DNA of 13,832 bases, from assembly GCA_947626485.1 (NCBI GenBank), contig CANQSG010000039.1:1-13832 (forward strand). The letters run 5' to 3'. This stretch comes from an uncultured Clostridia bacterium (lineage in GTDB: Bacteria > Bacillota > Clostridia > Oscillospirales > Acutalibacteraceae). Numbering within the stretch: position 1 is the first letter of the stretch; each line of letters begins with the position of its first letter. The notes under the pieces are model-generated. The model made no database searches. It was not told the DNA's origin and saw nothing but the letters and a program-made list of their open reading frames with translations. Of the stretch, positions 6,887 to 13,832 are shown piece by piece. Made by a program: the position numbers and the translations under genes.

Positions 6887-7072
6887 GCCGCGCGGCTGGC
6901 GCGGCAGTGAAGAACTAAGAGTGAAGAGTGAAGAACTTCGGTGTCTGCTTCGCAGACAAATAAAAAACCCGGCAAGGCGTGCCTTGCCGGTTCTTTTTTT
7001 CGTCGCCGCAGGCGACTCCGCCACTCTTCACTCTTCACTCTTCACTCATCACTCCCGCGCCAGCGGCGCGGC
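6887..7072. repeat. composite MITE-like repeat, copy 2 (complete)
   Basis: The ends at 6887-6909 and 7050-7072 are inverted repeats matching at 21 of 23 positions. Between them come AGTGAAGAACTAAGAGTGAAG, hairpins GTCTGC/GCAGAC (6943-6957), CCGGCAAGGC/GCCTTGCCGG (6969-6990) and GTCGCC/GGCGAC (7002-7016), then CACTCTTCACTCTTCACTC. No protein is encoded. Its size, inverted ends and second copy at 2383-2562 fit a non-autonomous mobile repeat. No obvious target-site duplication was found. Confidence 0.8.
6962..7000. terminator. bidirectional intrinsic terminator inside repeat copy 2
   Basis: A 10-bp stem (6969-6978 with 6981-6990) with a GT apex is flanked by AAAAAA (6962-6967) on one side and TTCTTTTTTT (6991-7000) on the other. 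It should terminate transcription in both directions. It lies between the leftward promoter at 7103-7131 and the surface-protein frame. Confidence 0.85.
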
Positions 7073-7089
7073 TTTCATAGAGTTCCGGA
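7066..7089 (-). repeat. left copy of a 24-bp perfect inverted repeat (IR-L)
   Basis: The reverse complement of this 24-mer occurs exactly at 8563-8586, so the pair brackets the recombinase gene. It contains the near-palindrome AGAGTTCCGGACTCT (7079-7093) and overlaps the right end of repeat copy 2. Confidence 0.85.
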
Positions 7090-7102
7090 CTCTACGAGGT
7101 AG

Positions 7103-7131
7103 ATTATAACGCGGAATCCTGAAAAATGCAA
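7103..7131 (-). promoter_or_regulatory. sigma-70-type promoter pointing left
   Basis: On the minus strand, TTGCAT (7131-7126) and a perfect TATAAT (7108-7103) are separated by exactly 17 bp. The predicted start is near 7096, so the transcript would run across IR-L and repeat copy 2 toward the surface-protein gene. The promoter lies inside the 7066-8586 inverted-repeat-bounded segment. Confidence 0.8.
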
Positions 7132-7149
7132 GTGGTTTTCACAAAAAAA

Positions 7150-7266
7150 TCAAAATATTTTGACGGACGTGGTAGAACCCCCGCCGGGTCGCGTGCGGCG
7201 ACGAACGGAGAGAGCGGCGGTCGGGGGCGTTCCGCTGACGGCGATTGCCGTCAACCCAGCCGTCAA
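7150..7266. promoter_or_regulatory. palindromes and repeated TGACGG motifs upstream of the recombinase
   Basis: A perfect 14-bp palindrome TCAAAATATTTTGA (7150-7163) runs into TTGACGG (7160-7166). Further on are the hairpin TGACGGC-GATT-GCCGTCA (7236-7253) and another GCCGTCAA (7259-7266). The TGACGG hexamer thus appears four times in both orientations within about 105 bp. This may be an operator or a recombinase arm-type binding region; no good forward promoter was recognised. Confidence 0.5.
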
Positions 7267-7294
7267 TACGGACGTCATGATTCGGCGGTACAAT

Positions 7295-7324
7295 AAGAAA
7301 CGCCTTGAAAGGAGGGCGTTTCTT
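7295..7324 (+). promoter_or_regulatory. start-codon hairpin enclosing the recombinase ribosome binding site
   Basis: AAGAAACGCC (7295-7304) and GGCGTTTCTT (7315-7324) form a perfect 10-bp stem. The loop and stem base hold AAAGGAGGG (7308-7316), and the ATG follows immediately at 7325. The Shine-Dalgarno sequence is therefore partly buried, which could limit recombinase translation. Confidence 0.7.
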
Positions 7325-8449
7325 ATGTCAAAAAGAGGAGAAAACATCTACAAACGCAAGGACGGGCGCTGGGAAGCGCGCTATGCAAAGGGCTGCAAGC
7401 CGGACGGCAGCGTGCGCTTCGGCTATTGCTACGCCGCAAGCTACCGCGAGGTGCGGAGCAAGCTGGCAGCGGCAAAGGCGGCGATGCTGCACGGCGAGAC
7501 GACGGCGACCGCCGGAACGAAACGGCGGTTCGGCGCCTATTGCGAGGAGTGGCTGCTGCTCTGCCGCAGCCGGGTGAAGGAATCGACCTATATGAAATAC
7601 GACGCGATCTTGCGCAACCACGTCCTGCCGCAGCTCGGCGCGTGTCCGCTGTCCGCCCTGTCCACGGTGGCGGTCGAGCAGTTCAGCCACACGCTGCTGA
7701 CCGACGCGGGGCTGTCCGCCAAGACCGTGCGCTGCATTCTGGCGGTGGTGCAGGCGGTGATCGGCTATATCCGGCGGCAGGACGCGCGGTTGCTGCCGCA
7801 GAACATCGAGATCGTCTATCCGAAATCGGGCAGGCGGGAAATGCGGGTGCTGTCCCGCGAGGAGCAGCAGGTCTTCACGGCCTATCTGCTCGACGAGCCG
7901 GACGACTGCAAGTTCGGCGCGCTGCTCGCGCTGTGGACGGGACTGCGGCTCGGCGAGGTCTGCGCGCTGCGCTGGGGCGACATTTCGCTCGCCGACCGGA
8001 CGCTCACGGTCTCGTCGACCATGCTGCGGTTGAAAAATTACGATGAGGACGCGCCGCACAAGACGAAAATCGTGCTGTCCGACCCGAAAAGCACGACCTC
8101 GGCGCGGGTGATCCCCCTGCCCGACTGCGCGGTCAAGCTCTGCGCCGCGCGGCACAAAAGCGACCCCGCCGCCTTTGTGCTGACGGGGGAACGCGACCGC
8201 TTTTTGGAGCCGCGCACCCTGCAATACCGGGTCAAGCGGTACGCGGCGGACTGCGGGCTGGCGGACGTGCACTTTCACGTCCTGCGGCACACCTTCGCGA
8301 CCCGCTGCATCGAGGTCGGCTTCGAGATCAAATCCCTGTCCGAAATTCTCGGCCACACCAGCCCGGAGTTCACGCTCGAGCGGTACGTGCATTCCTCGCT
8401 GGCGCTCAAACGGGACAATATGGAAAAATTTTCGGCGCTCGGATACTGA
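7325..8449 (+). CDS. tyrosine recombinase / site-specific integrase
   Basis: The start at 7325 is chosen because AAAGGAGGG lies 8 nt upstream; a longer frame from a TTG at 7160 has no ribosome binding site and reads through low-complexity sequence. The 374-residue product has an AP2-like arm-binding N-terminus (residues about 5-55, IYKRKDGRWEARYAKG), a SAM-like core-binding domain (about 60-160) and a C-terminal catalytic domain. All catalytic positions are visible: R208 (TGLRLGEV), probable K255, H318-x-x-R321 (HVLRHTFATR), H344 (LGHT) and nucleophile Y354 (ERYVH). It cuts and rejoins DNA through a phosphotyrosine link at paired short sites. There is no excisionase, relaxase or phage gene beside it, so it is an orphan recombinase. 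GC content is very high. The stop codon lies in the palindrome CTGAAATTTCAG (8446-8457). The gene is bracketed by 24-bp inverted repeats, which suggests it acts as an invertase, but this is inferred. Confidence 0.95.
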   Translation: MSKRGENIYKRKDGRWEARYAKGCKPDGSVRFGYCYAASYREVRSKLAAAKAAMLHGETTATAGTKRRFGAYCEEWLLLCRSRVKESTYMKYDAILRNHVLPQLGACPLSALSTVAVEQFSHTLLTDAGLSAKTVRCILAVVQAVIGYIRRQDARLLPQNIEIVYPKSGRREMRVLSREEQQVFTAYLLDEPDDCKFGALLALWTGLRLGEVCALRWGDISLADRTLTVSSTMLRLKNYDEDAPHKTKIVLSDPKSTTSARVIPLPDCAVKLCAARHKSDPAAFVLTGERDRFLEPRTLQYRVKRYAADCGLADVHFHVLRHTFATRCIEVGFEIKSLSEILGHTSPEFTLERYVHSSLALKRDNMEKFSALGY

Positions 8450-8494
8450 AATTTCAGCCGTCAAAACCTGCCGTCCGCCCCGCGCAAAAATCCC

Positions 8495-8514
8495 GCAAAA
8501 CCCCGCCGTTTTGC
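8495..8514 (+). terminator. weak hairpin downstream of the recombinase
   Basis: GCAAAAC (8495-8501) pairs with GTTTTGC (8508-8514) around a 6-nt loop. No clear U-tract follows, so termination would be inefficient at best. Confidence 0.3.
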
Positions 8515-8526
8515 CCGCAAAAAGGC

Positions 8527-8607
8527 AGAGTCCGGAACTCTGGGAAAGCCGCGCGCAGGGAATCCGGAACTCTATGAAAGCCGCGCGCAGGGAATCCGGA
8601 ACTCTGC
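8527..8607 (+). repeat. 32-bp tandem array containing the right copy of the inverted repeat
   Basis: Three units begin at 8529, 8561 and 8593 with a 32-bp period; the third is partial. Each holds TCCGGAACTCT, and the first two are followed by GAAAGCCGCGCGCAGGGA. The middle unit carries the exact 24-bp partner of IR-L (8563-8586). The first unit holds the 15-nt AGAGTCCGGAACTCT that also occurs inverted at 7079-7093. The stretch between the recombinase stop and the TetR start (8450-8734) holds no gene. Confidence 0.88.
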
Positions 8608-8693
8608 GAAAAAACATATAAAAAAGCAATCGCTCTATTCGCGACTTTCGCATACATCTTACAAATCCGGAGACTGCTGCGGGGTTGCGGGTG

Positions 8694-8705
8694 CGAAGCG
8701 CTTCG
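8694..8705. promoter_or_regulatory. 12-bp palindrome upstream of the TetR gene, candidate operator
   Basis: CGAAGCGCTTCG is a perfect palindrome 29 bp before the TetR start codon. TetR-family repressors usually bind palindromes near their own gene, so this is a candidate autoregulatory site. No convincing -35/-10 pair pointing right was found between 8450 and 8734. Confidence 0.5.
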
Positions 8706-8734
8706 ACGAAAAAAGCAGAAAGAGGCGAACAAAA

Positions 8735-9379
8735 ATGGCGACCAAAGCGGCGACCACTCCCGGAAGAAGACGGACGAGAAAAAGTTATCTGCCCGCGCCG
8801 GTCAAGATTCCGGCGGACGTGCAGCTCATGGACGCCGTGGTTCGCGTCGTCGCCCAAAAGGGCGTAGAGGGCACCTCGACCCGCGCCGTCGCCGCCGAGG
8901 CGGGGCACGGGATCACCGACACCGTCATTTACCGCTTCTTTTCGAGCAAGGAGGACCTGATGCGCAAGGCCTTCGCGCGGGAGAGCGCGGCGTTTATGCA
9001 GCAGGTCGCACAGGTGCTGCCGGGGCTTTGGGAAAAGAACATCTCCTGCGAGCAGCGGCTGCGCTTTTTGTGGCACACCGTCTGGGGCTGGCTGACCCAG
9101 CACCGGGAATCCTGCACGTTTATGATCCGGTATTATTATTCCGCGTCGTTTGACGAGCAGGCGAAGGACAGCTATCGCGAGACCTGGCAGCCCATCGCCG
9201 ACCGCCTGCGCGAGCTGATGCCGGATGTCGACACCGAATCGCTGGTCTATATGGCGCTCGAGACAACGGCGTCCGCCGTCTATCCGATCTGCGCAAACTG
9301 GCGGACGGACGGGGCGGGGGCGTCGGAATACGGCTTCCGGCGGTTCAACGGCCTGATCCACGAATTTTTACCCGACTGA
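8735..9379 (+). CDS. TetR/AcrR-family transcriptional regulator
   Basis: The 214-residue product has the usual size for the family. After a basic N-terminal tail (RRRTRKSY, about 11-18), residues about 33-75 form the TetR HTH domain: DAVVRVVAQKGVEGTSTRAV, then AAEAGHGITDTVIYRFFSSK. The remaining part is helical and variable, as expected for a ligand-binding and dimerisation domain. AGAGG (8721-8725) lies 9 nt before the ATG, a modest ribosome binding site. The stop at 9377-9379 is only 35 bp before the VWA-protein start, so the two genes are probably co-transcribed, which makes control of the adhesin by this regulator plausible. Its ligand is unknown. Confidence 0.92.
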   Translation: MATKAATTPGRRRTRKSYLPAPVKIPADVQLMDAVVRVVAQKGVEGTSTRAVAAEAGHGITDTVIYRFFSSKEDLMRKAFARESAAFMQQVAQVLPGLWEKNISCEQRLRFLWHTVWGWLTQHRESCTFMIRYYYSASFDEQAKDSYRETWQPIADRLRELMPDVDTESLVYMALETTASAVYPICANWRTDGAGASEYGFRRFNGLIHEFLPD

Positions 9380-9414
9380 TTTCCCTTTTTTCGAATTTTA
9401 AAGGAAGGATCTCC

Positions 9415-12400
9415 ATGCGAAACGTTGAAAAAGCAGAGACAATCGAAACGCAGCTGAACATGCCCCGTGACCGCGAGCGGTCGCGCGGGTTTTCGCGCCT
9501 TGCCGACCTTGCGCGGCGGTCGCTCTCGCTCTTTTTGGGCGTCTGCGTCGTCCTCACGACCTTTTGCAATCTGGGCGGCTTTTTGCTGACGGCGTCGGCG
9601 GAGTGCACCAAAGCGATCGTGAAAGATACCCGCATCGCCGACAAGAACACGATGGAAAGCTACGTCGACAAACTGCTGTCAGACACCTGGGGCAGCCGAT
9701 ATTCCGGCCGCGTCTGGACGGATAAGAGCGTCCTCGCCTATGGGGAAGACGGCAATCCGCTCCATCTGAATATGGATCAGGACGGCTACGACGGCGACCT
9801 CAGCTTCAATTCCGATTTCGGCACGATCTTCTCCGCCCTGACGAGCTCGCAGATCGTCAACGAATACCCGCCGAGCCCGATCGACCTCGTCATCGTGTTC
9901 GATATGTCGGCCTCGATGGGGCAGGACACGCGCTACGGCCTTGACACAGGGGTGGGTAATTTCACAACGCACAACGCAAGCAGCGATTCGCAAGAATGGC
10001 CCGCCGAAGGCGTTTTGATGTCGGACAGAATTGAACATTCCCGTATTCAGCTCACGCTGAACGCGATCAACAACACCATCGACAAGCTCATGGCGCAAAA
10101 TCCCGAGAACCGCGTCGCCGTCTGCTGCTACGGCGCGAACGCGGTGGTGCTCCTGCCGCTGGCGCATTATACGCGCCAAACGGGAACGACCGGGGAAAAG
10201 CTCCCTTATCTGAAAGTGGGCGGGATGGAAACGCTTTACCATCCCGGCGATCTGGTGTGGAGAGAAGCCAATGACTCCGTAAACGGCAAACAGGTCGAGA
10301 AAGCGGGCTGGTATTGGATCAACAACCGCGACACCGCCTATACCGTCGAGGCGCACGCGATGAAAAATGATAACGTCTCGCCTAACTCCATGAAAGACCT
10401 TTCGGACCCCGCCAATTACAAAGCGTACAATAAAATTATCAGCAACAACGTCAAAAACCTCGGCGTCAAGGCGTTCCCGGGCGTGGCAGACCCGGCGCAG
10501 ATTAATACGGCTTCCGCCGAAATTAAAGCAGCAAGCCGAGAAATAAATCAACACAGCGGCGACTATGGCGCTGGAAGCGAAAAATTGATTCAAGCCGTTA
10601 CGAACACGAAAGAGCTCAAAGCGGACGATTATGTCGGCTATTTCACCAACACGCAGGGCGGCATCTATCTGGCGTACAAGCAGCTTGCCGATTCGACAGC
10701 AACCACTTACACGGACAGACTCTCCGACGGAAAAGACAACACCGTCGCGCGAATCCCCGCCGCGATCATCATGTCCGACGGCGGCGCAAACTTCGCGTTC
10801 AACAGAATGGGCGAAACGGTTGACGATTGGAACCTGCGTTACGGCGCACATTTGCCTCGTGAAAAGTTTGAAGCCAACCGGAATCAGTGGTATATTGGAG
10901 ATGATACATGGGGACCGAAACTTGATGAGAATGACAATTATGTAGATGATCAAGTGAATGGGAAAGGAGAGAACGTCCCCGGTCGAGAGGAAGACTACAG
11001 TCATCGTCTTAACGGCAACCGCGGCGATGAATGGTGGGACGTCTATCTGCCGGGAAACGATACGCTCAAGCCGGGAAGAGCCGGAAGAACCACCGATGAC
11101 GGCACATGGGACGGACTTCATACGCTCTATAACGTGGGCGCGGATTACTATCAAGACGGCACGTTGAACTCCCCAGCGGGGTGGTCGCATCCGGGCGTGT
11201 TTTATAGCAATGACGTCGATTGGATGGGTACGCCGGCAACGATCCTTGAGGTACTGCTCACCGCTTCCTATATGAAGCAGGTGGCGACGAAGCACTATGA
11301 AACCGGTTGGGAGGCAGAAAAAGCCTCGCCGGACAGCCAATCGACCCTGTCCACCTATACCATGAACGTGGATACCGCAAATCTCCCCCAGTGGGCGCGT
11401 TGGAGACTGTTCCCCACCCTTGACCCGAAAAACTATCCGCCGGATGATTTGCTTGGCAAGGTAGATGCAGAACCCGGGCGATTTGCAAACCAGTACGGTA
11501 GTGAGAATTATGGTGAAGGAGATCTCGGACAAAATAATCTTGATGGTTCGTATGATGGTTCTACTATACGCCAGTTGGTTTTCGGTGCGATAGAAAGAGA
11601 ATGGGGCAAGCTGGTAGAAAACAAGTATTCCGATGAGGCGATGGGAACTCAGGATAGAGCTTACGCCAAAATGGACATGACCGACCAATCCAAGTATGTT
11701 TACGGCGGCAAGATCGCAGTCTCTGCGGACGAAATTCTCGATCACATCGCCTATAACGACGAATTTACCGATGTCACTTCCGAAGAGTTGGATACGACTT
11801 TTGAAAGAATTCTCTCCGAAATCACCGGCAGCGTCTTTATCCCGATCTCCGGCGACAACGATGCGGGCGTGGGCGATTCCATTACATATCAAGATCCCCT
11901 CGGTGAGTATATGGAGCTCAAGCACCACGCCGTCACGGTCGAACATGGCAAGGTGACGGGTTCGACCGACGAGACGACCTTCGACATGACGATGCTGCTC
12001 TTCGGCGAGATGCACGGCCTTGTGCGCGCGGGTGTTTACGACTATCAGTGGAACTACAACTACATGCACAACAACCACATAAAAACGGACTATCCGAAGC
12101 CGGACGCAGACCCCGACAAAGACCCGCTTGAAATCGGCTGGTATAAAGGCGACGCGCTGAATGCCGTTTACAGCTATGAGAACGGTTTACCGGCAGGCTG
12201 CGATACGGCAGCGGACGCGTGGAACAAAGGTTGGGTGCTGCGGCTCAATTATACCACCCTCGCGGAATTCGTCCCGATTTCCGGCATCGACGAAAACACG
12301 TCGCCGGCCACTGTGCCGGAGCAGATCAAGCACACCGTCTACACCTGCTACCGCTTCGCCGACTCGCAGAGCGAGCGCAACGAACTGCGCCGCAACCCGG

Positions 12401-13832
12401 TTTACGGCAGCGAGATCCCGAGCGATCTCGTCGAGAAGTGGAACGAATATTACGACCAGCACCACGCTTACCCCGTCGGCATGGATTTTTACAGCGGCTA
12501 TTCCGGCATTTACCGCCTTTCGGACATCCGCGTCTGGTCGGAGCACACCGGCGACTACATCGACACGGCGGGCGCGATCACCCCGGAGGAAGAAAGCGGC
12601 TACGACGATTCGCTGTATGTCAATATCCCGGTCGCGGCGATCCCGACGCAGCTCGCCGAGATCACGCTGGGGGCGGAAGGGCCGATCGCCTATAAGGATA
12701 ACCTCACGGCGAAAACGCAGTCGACCCCCTTCCGGCTGTTTTACGCCGTCGGGCTGACCGAAGACCTCATCCTGCGCGACACGAACGGCAATCAGACCGG
12801 CGTCGACGTCTCGAAGATCTCGGGCGAATATATCGCCAGTCACAGCGACCCCGAAAGCGGCAACATCTACTTCTATTCGAACTGGTATTCCAACACGGTC
12901 TACCGCGGCTACGCGAGCGACGACAGCAACTACGGCTACAGCACCCGCGGCGACGCGGCGGTCAGCTTCTCGCCCGACGCGAAGAACCGGTATTACCTCT
13001 TCCAGAAGCCCCTGCCCCTCATCGCCCACGCCTACCGCGTGCTGAATAACAGCGGCGAGGTCGCCCCCGTGGACAACGCGGACGGCACAGAGTGGGACGC
13101 AAACGGCGCGGGCAACGGAGCAACCAAATGGGAAAACGGCGAGAGCGCTTCGAGCTGGTCGGGCGGGGAGTTTATCGGCACCTATGACGACCTCGCGAGC
13201 TTCCAAGCCGCGCTGCAAGAAGCGCTTCAAAGTGATAAAATCGGCGGCGTTCAATATATCAAAGACGCAAAAGGTTACACCTACCCGCTGCCCGCAAACA
13301 TCACCGACGCGATCATCACATATACGAAAGATCAGCTTTCCAAAGTCGATTCGGACGGCGACGGCTACGCGGACGGCTCGAACTCCTTCTCCTCGGACGA
13401 TTACTTCTTCCTTTGCATCGAATATTATCTGCCGACGGAAGGCGAGGGCAAGGACATCGACGGCAACGTGGACGAGAGTACCCGGGCGGTGCGCAAGGTC
13501 AACCGCATGATCGCCCGCAAGGGCTCGGCGTTCGGCTCGGGACTGCATTCGGAAAATATCGACAACGGCGACATGCTCTGCTGGACGGATATCAACGGCA
13601 ACTGCAACCTGGAAATCGAATACAATTCCCGCACCGACACCGGCGACAACACCCGCGGCAGACCGACGCTTGAAAAGCTGACATACACAGAAGACGAATT
13701 GCGCACCTATCTGCGGGATCAGTGCAAGCTGGACGACAAGAAAAACATCGAGATCAAAAACCCCGACGGTACCGTCGACTATACATCCTACCTCGAACTC
13801 GATGTTGCCTATTGGTTAGGCGTGCAGGCCGA
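9415..13832 (+). CDS. VWA-domain exported adhesin-like surface protein (3' end outside window)
   Basis: The frame runs from the ATG at 9415, preceded by AAGGAAGG (9401-9408), to the window edge without a stop: 1,472 codons so far. A long charged N-terminus (1-35) leads into a hydrophobic signal segment (about 36-62, ending TASA) with likely cleavage before E63. RVWTDKSV (about 99-106) precedes a von Willebrand A domain whose MIDAS motif DMSAS is at 163-167; the later strand IPAAIIMSDGG is at 447-457. Nearly 290 residues separate these motifs, far more than in a simple VWA fold, so a large insertion is present. An Asp-rich calcium-binding-like motif DSDGDGYADG lies at 1312-1321. VWA domains with MIDAS bind ligands through a metal ion and are common at pilus tips and in adhesins of Gram-positive bacteria. 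A C-terminal wall anchor would lie outside the window. Two stretches (10861-10980 and about 11480-11650) are much more AT-rich than the rest. Confidence 0.9.
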   Translation, partial: MRNVEKAETIETQLNMPRDRERSRGFSRLADLARRSLSLFLGVCVVLTTFCNLGGFLLTASAECTKAIVKDTRIADKNTMESYVDKLLSDTWGSRYSGRVWTDKSVLAYGEDGNPLHLNMDQDGYDGDLSFNSDFGTIFSALTSSQIVNEYPPSPIDLVIVFDMSASMGQDTRYGLDTGVGNFTTHNASSDSQEWPAEGVLMSDRIEHSRIQLTLNAINNTIDKLMAQNPENRVAVCCYGANAVVLLPLAHYTRQTGTTGEKLPYLKVGGMETLYHPGDLVWREANDSVNGKQVEKAGWYWINNRDTAYTVEAHAMKNDNVSPNSMKDLSDPANYKAYNKIISNNVKNLGVKAFPGVADPAQINTASAEIKAASREINQHSGDYGAGSEKLIQAVTNTKELKADDYVGYFTNTQGGIYLAYKQLADSTATTYTDRLSDGKDNTVARIPAAIIMSDGGANFAFNRMGETVDDWNLRYGAHLPREKFEANRNQWYIGDDTWGPKLDENDNYVDDQVNGKGENVPGREEDYSHRLNGNRGDEWWDVYLPGNDTLKPGRAGRTTDDGTWDGLHTLYNVGADYYQDGTLNSPAGWSHPGVFYSNDVDWMGTPATILEVLLTASYMKQVATKHYETGWEAEKASPDSQSTLSTYTMNVDTANLPQWARWRLFPTLDPKNYPPDDLLGKVDAEPGRFANQYGSENYGEGDLGQNNLDGSYDGSTIRQLVFGAIEREWGKLVENKYSDEAMGTQDRAYAKMDMTDQSKYVYGGKIAVSADEILDHIAYNDEFTDVTSEELDTTFERILSEITGSVFIPISGDNDAGVGDSITYQDPLGEYMELKHHAVTVEHGKVTGSTDETTFDMTMLLFGEMHGLVRAGVYDYQWNYNYMHNNHIKTDYPKPDADPDKDPLEIGWYKGDALNAVYSYENGLPAGCDTAADAWNKGWVLRLNYTTLAEFVPISGIDENTSPATVPEQIKHTVYTCYRFADSQSERNELRRNPVYGSEIPSDLVEKWNEYYDQHHAYPVGMDFYSGYSGIYRLSDIRVWSEHTGDYIDTAGAITPEEESGYDDSLYVNIPVAAIPTQLAEITLGAEGPIAYKDNLTAKTQSTPFRLFYAVGLTEDLILRDTNGNQTGVDVSKISGEYIASHSDPESGNIYFYSNWYSNTVYRGYASDDSNYGYSTRGDAAVSFSPDAKNRYYLFQKPLPLIAHAYRVLNNSGEVAPVDNADGTEWDANGAGNGATKWENGESASSWSGGEFIGTYDDLASFQAALQEALQSDKIGGVQYIKDAKGYTYPLPANITDAIITYTKDQLSKVDSDGDGYADGSNSFSSDDYFFLCIEYYLPTEGEGKDIDGNVDESTRAVRKVNRMIARKGSAFGSGLHSENIDNGDMLCWTDINGNCNLEIEYNSRTDTGDNTRGRPTLEKLTYTEDELRTYLRDQCKLDDKKNIEIKNPDGTVDYTSYLELDVAYWLGVQA

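Noticed and set aside
7047..7079. Short minus-strand frame ATGAAAGCCGCG... (MKAAPLARE) just downstream of the leftward promoter
   Set aside because: It has only nine codons, no ribosome binding site, and the same ATGAAAGCCGCGC occurs in the tandem array at 8574, so it is repeat sequence rather than a gene start.
7160..7324. Upstream extension of the recombinase from a TTG at 7160
   Set aside because: There is no ribosome binding site at the TTG, the extension resembles no integrase N-terminus, and a strong site precedes the ATG at 7325.
8527..8607. CRISPR array from the 32-bp period
   Set aside because: The whole 32-bp unit is repeated without unique spacers, there are fewer than three full units and no cas genes are nearby.
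7328..9361. 677-codon open frame on the minus strand
   Set aside because: It runs antisense across both the recombinase and TetR genes, each of which has clear family motifs; its arginine/proline-rich content is typical of a shadow frame.
9679..12078. 799-codon open frame on the minus strand
   Set aside because: It is antisense to the VWA protein, whose signal peptide, MIDAS motif and ribosome binding site support the + strand reading.
12187..13548. 453-codon open frame on the minus strand
   Set aside because: It is also antisense to the VWA gene and has no recognisable domain.

Overview
The window looks like a chromosomal segment of a GC-rich Firmicute, most likely a gut-associated member of the Clostridia. 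This rests on tRNA genes with encoded CCA, AGGAGG-type ribosome binding sites, a Tn916-type tyrosine recombinase, a possible dockerin remnant, and very large exported proteins with VWA, Ig-like and beta-helix repeats. The species cannot be named from the sequence alone. Most of the window is accessory: surface proteins, a recombinase, composite repeats, and one lower-GC gene beside tRNA genes.

Layout. 1-414: a tRNA-Thr/tRNA-Tyr operon with a clear promoter and an intrinsic terminator, preceded by an exact 25-bp tandem duplication. 415-700: repeat-derived DNA, a hairpin, a stray tRNA 3' tail (569-590), then a well-formed promoter. 709-2277 (+): an XRE-type DNA-binding domain fused to an ADP-ribosylglycohydrolase. 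2343-2562: a strong bidirectional terminator and the first composite repeat. 2533-6789 (-): a giant beta-helix/Ig-repeat surface protein that has lost its signal peptide; its reading frame ends at a C8/G8 tract next to what looks like the tail of a dockerin on the + strand (6792-6884). 6887-7072: a complete MITE-like repeat with inverted ends and an internal bidirectional terminator. 7103-7131: a good promoter pointing left. 7325-8449 (+): a complete tyrosine recombinase. 8527-8607: a 32-bp tandem array. 8735-9379 (+): a TetR-family regulator. 9415 to the window end (+): a VWA-domain exported adhesin-like protein, open at the right edge.

The observation most worth following is at 7066-8586. 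A 24-bp perfect inverted repeat flanks the recombinase gene and the left-pointing promoter. If this segment inverts, the promoter would point right, into the TetR and VWA-adhesin genes, where I found no convincing promoter in the present orientation. This would be a recombinase-encoding, self-contained promoter switch between two surface-protein loci. It is an inference: the repeats could instead belong to a dispersed genomic repeat family, and only read mapping or PCR for the opposite orientation can decide.

The second point of interest is the HTH-ADP-ribosylglycohydrolase fusion, whose lower GC content and position beside tRNA genes and a tRNA remnant suggest horizontal acquisition.
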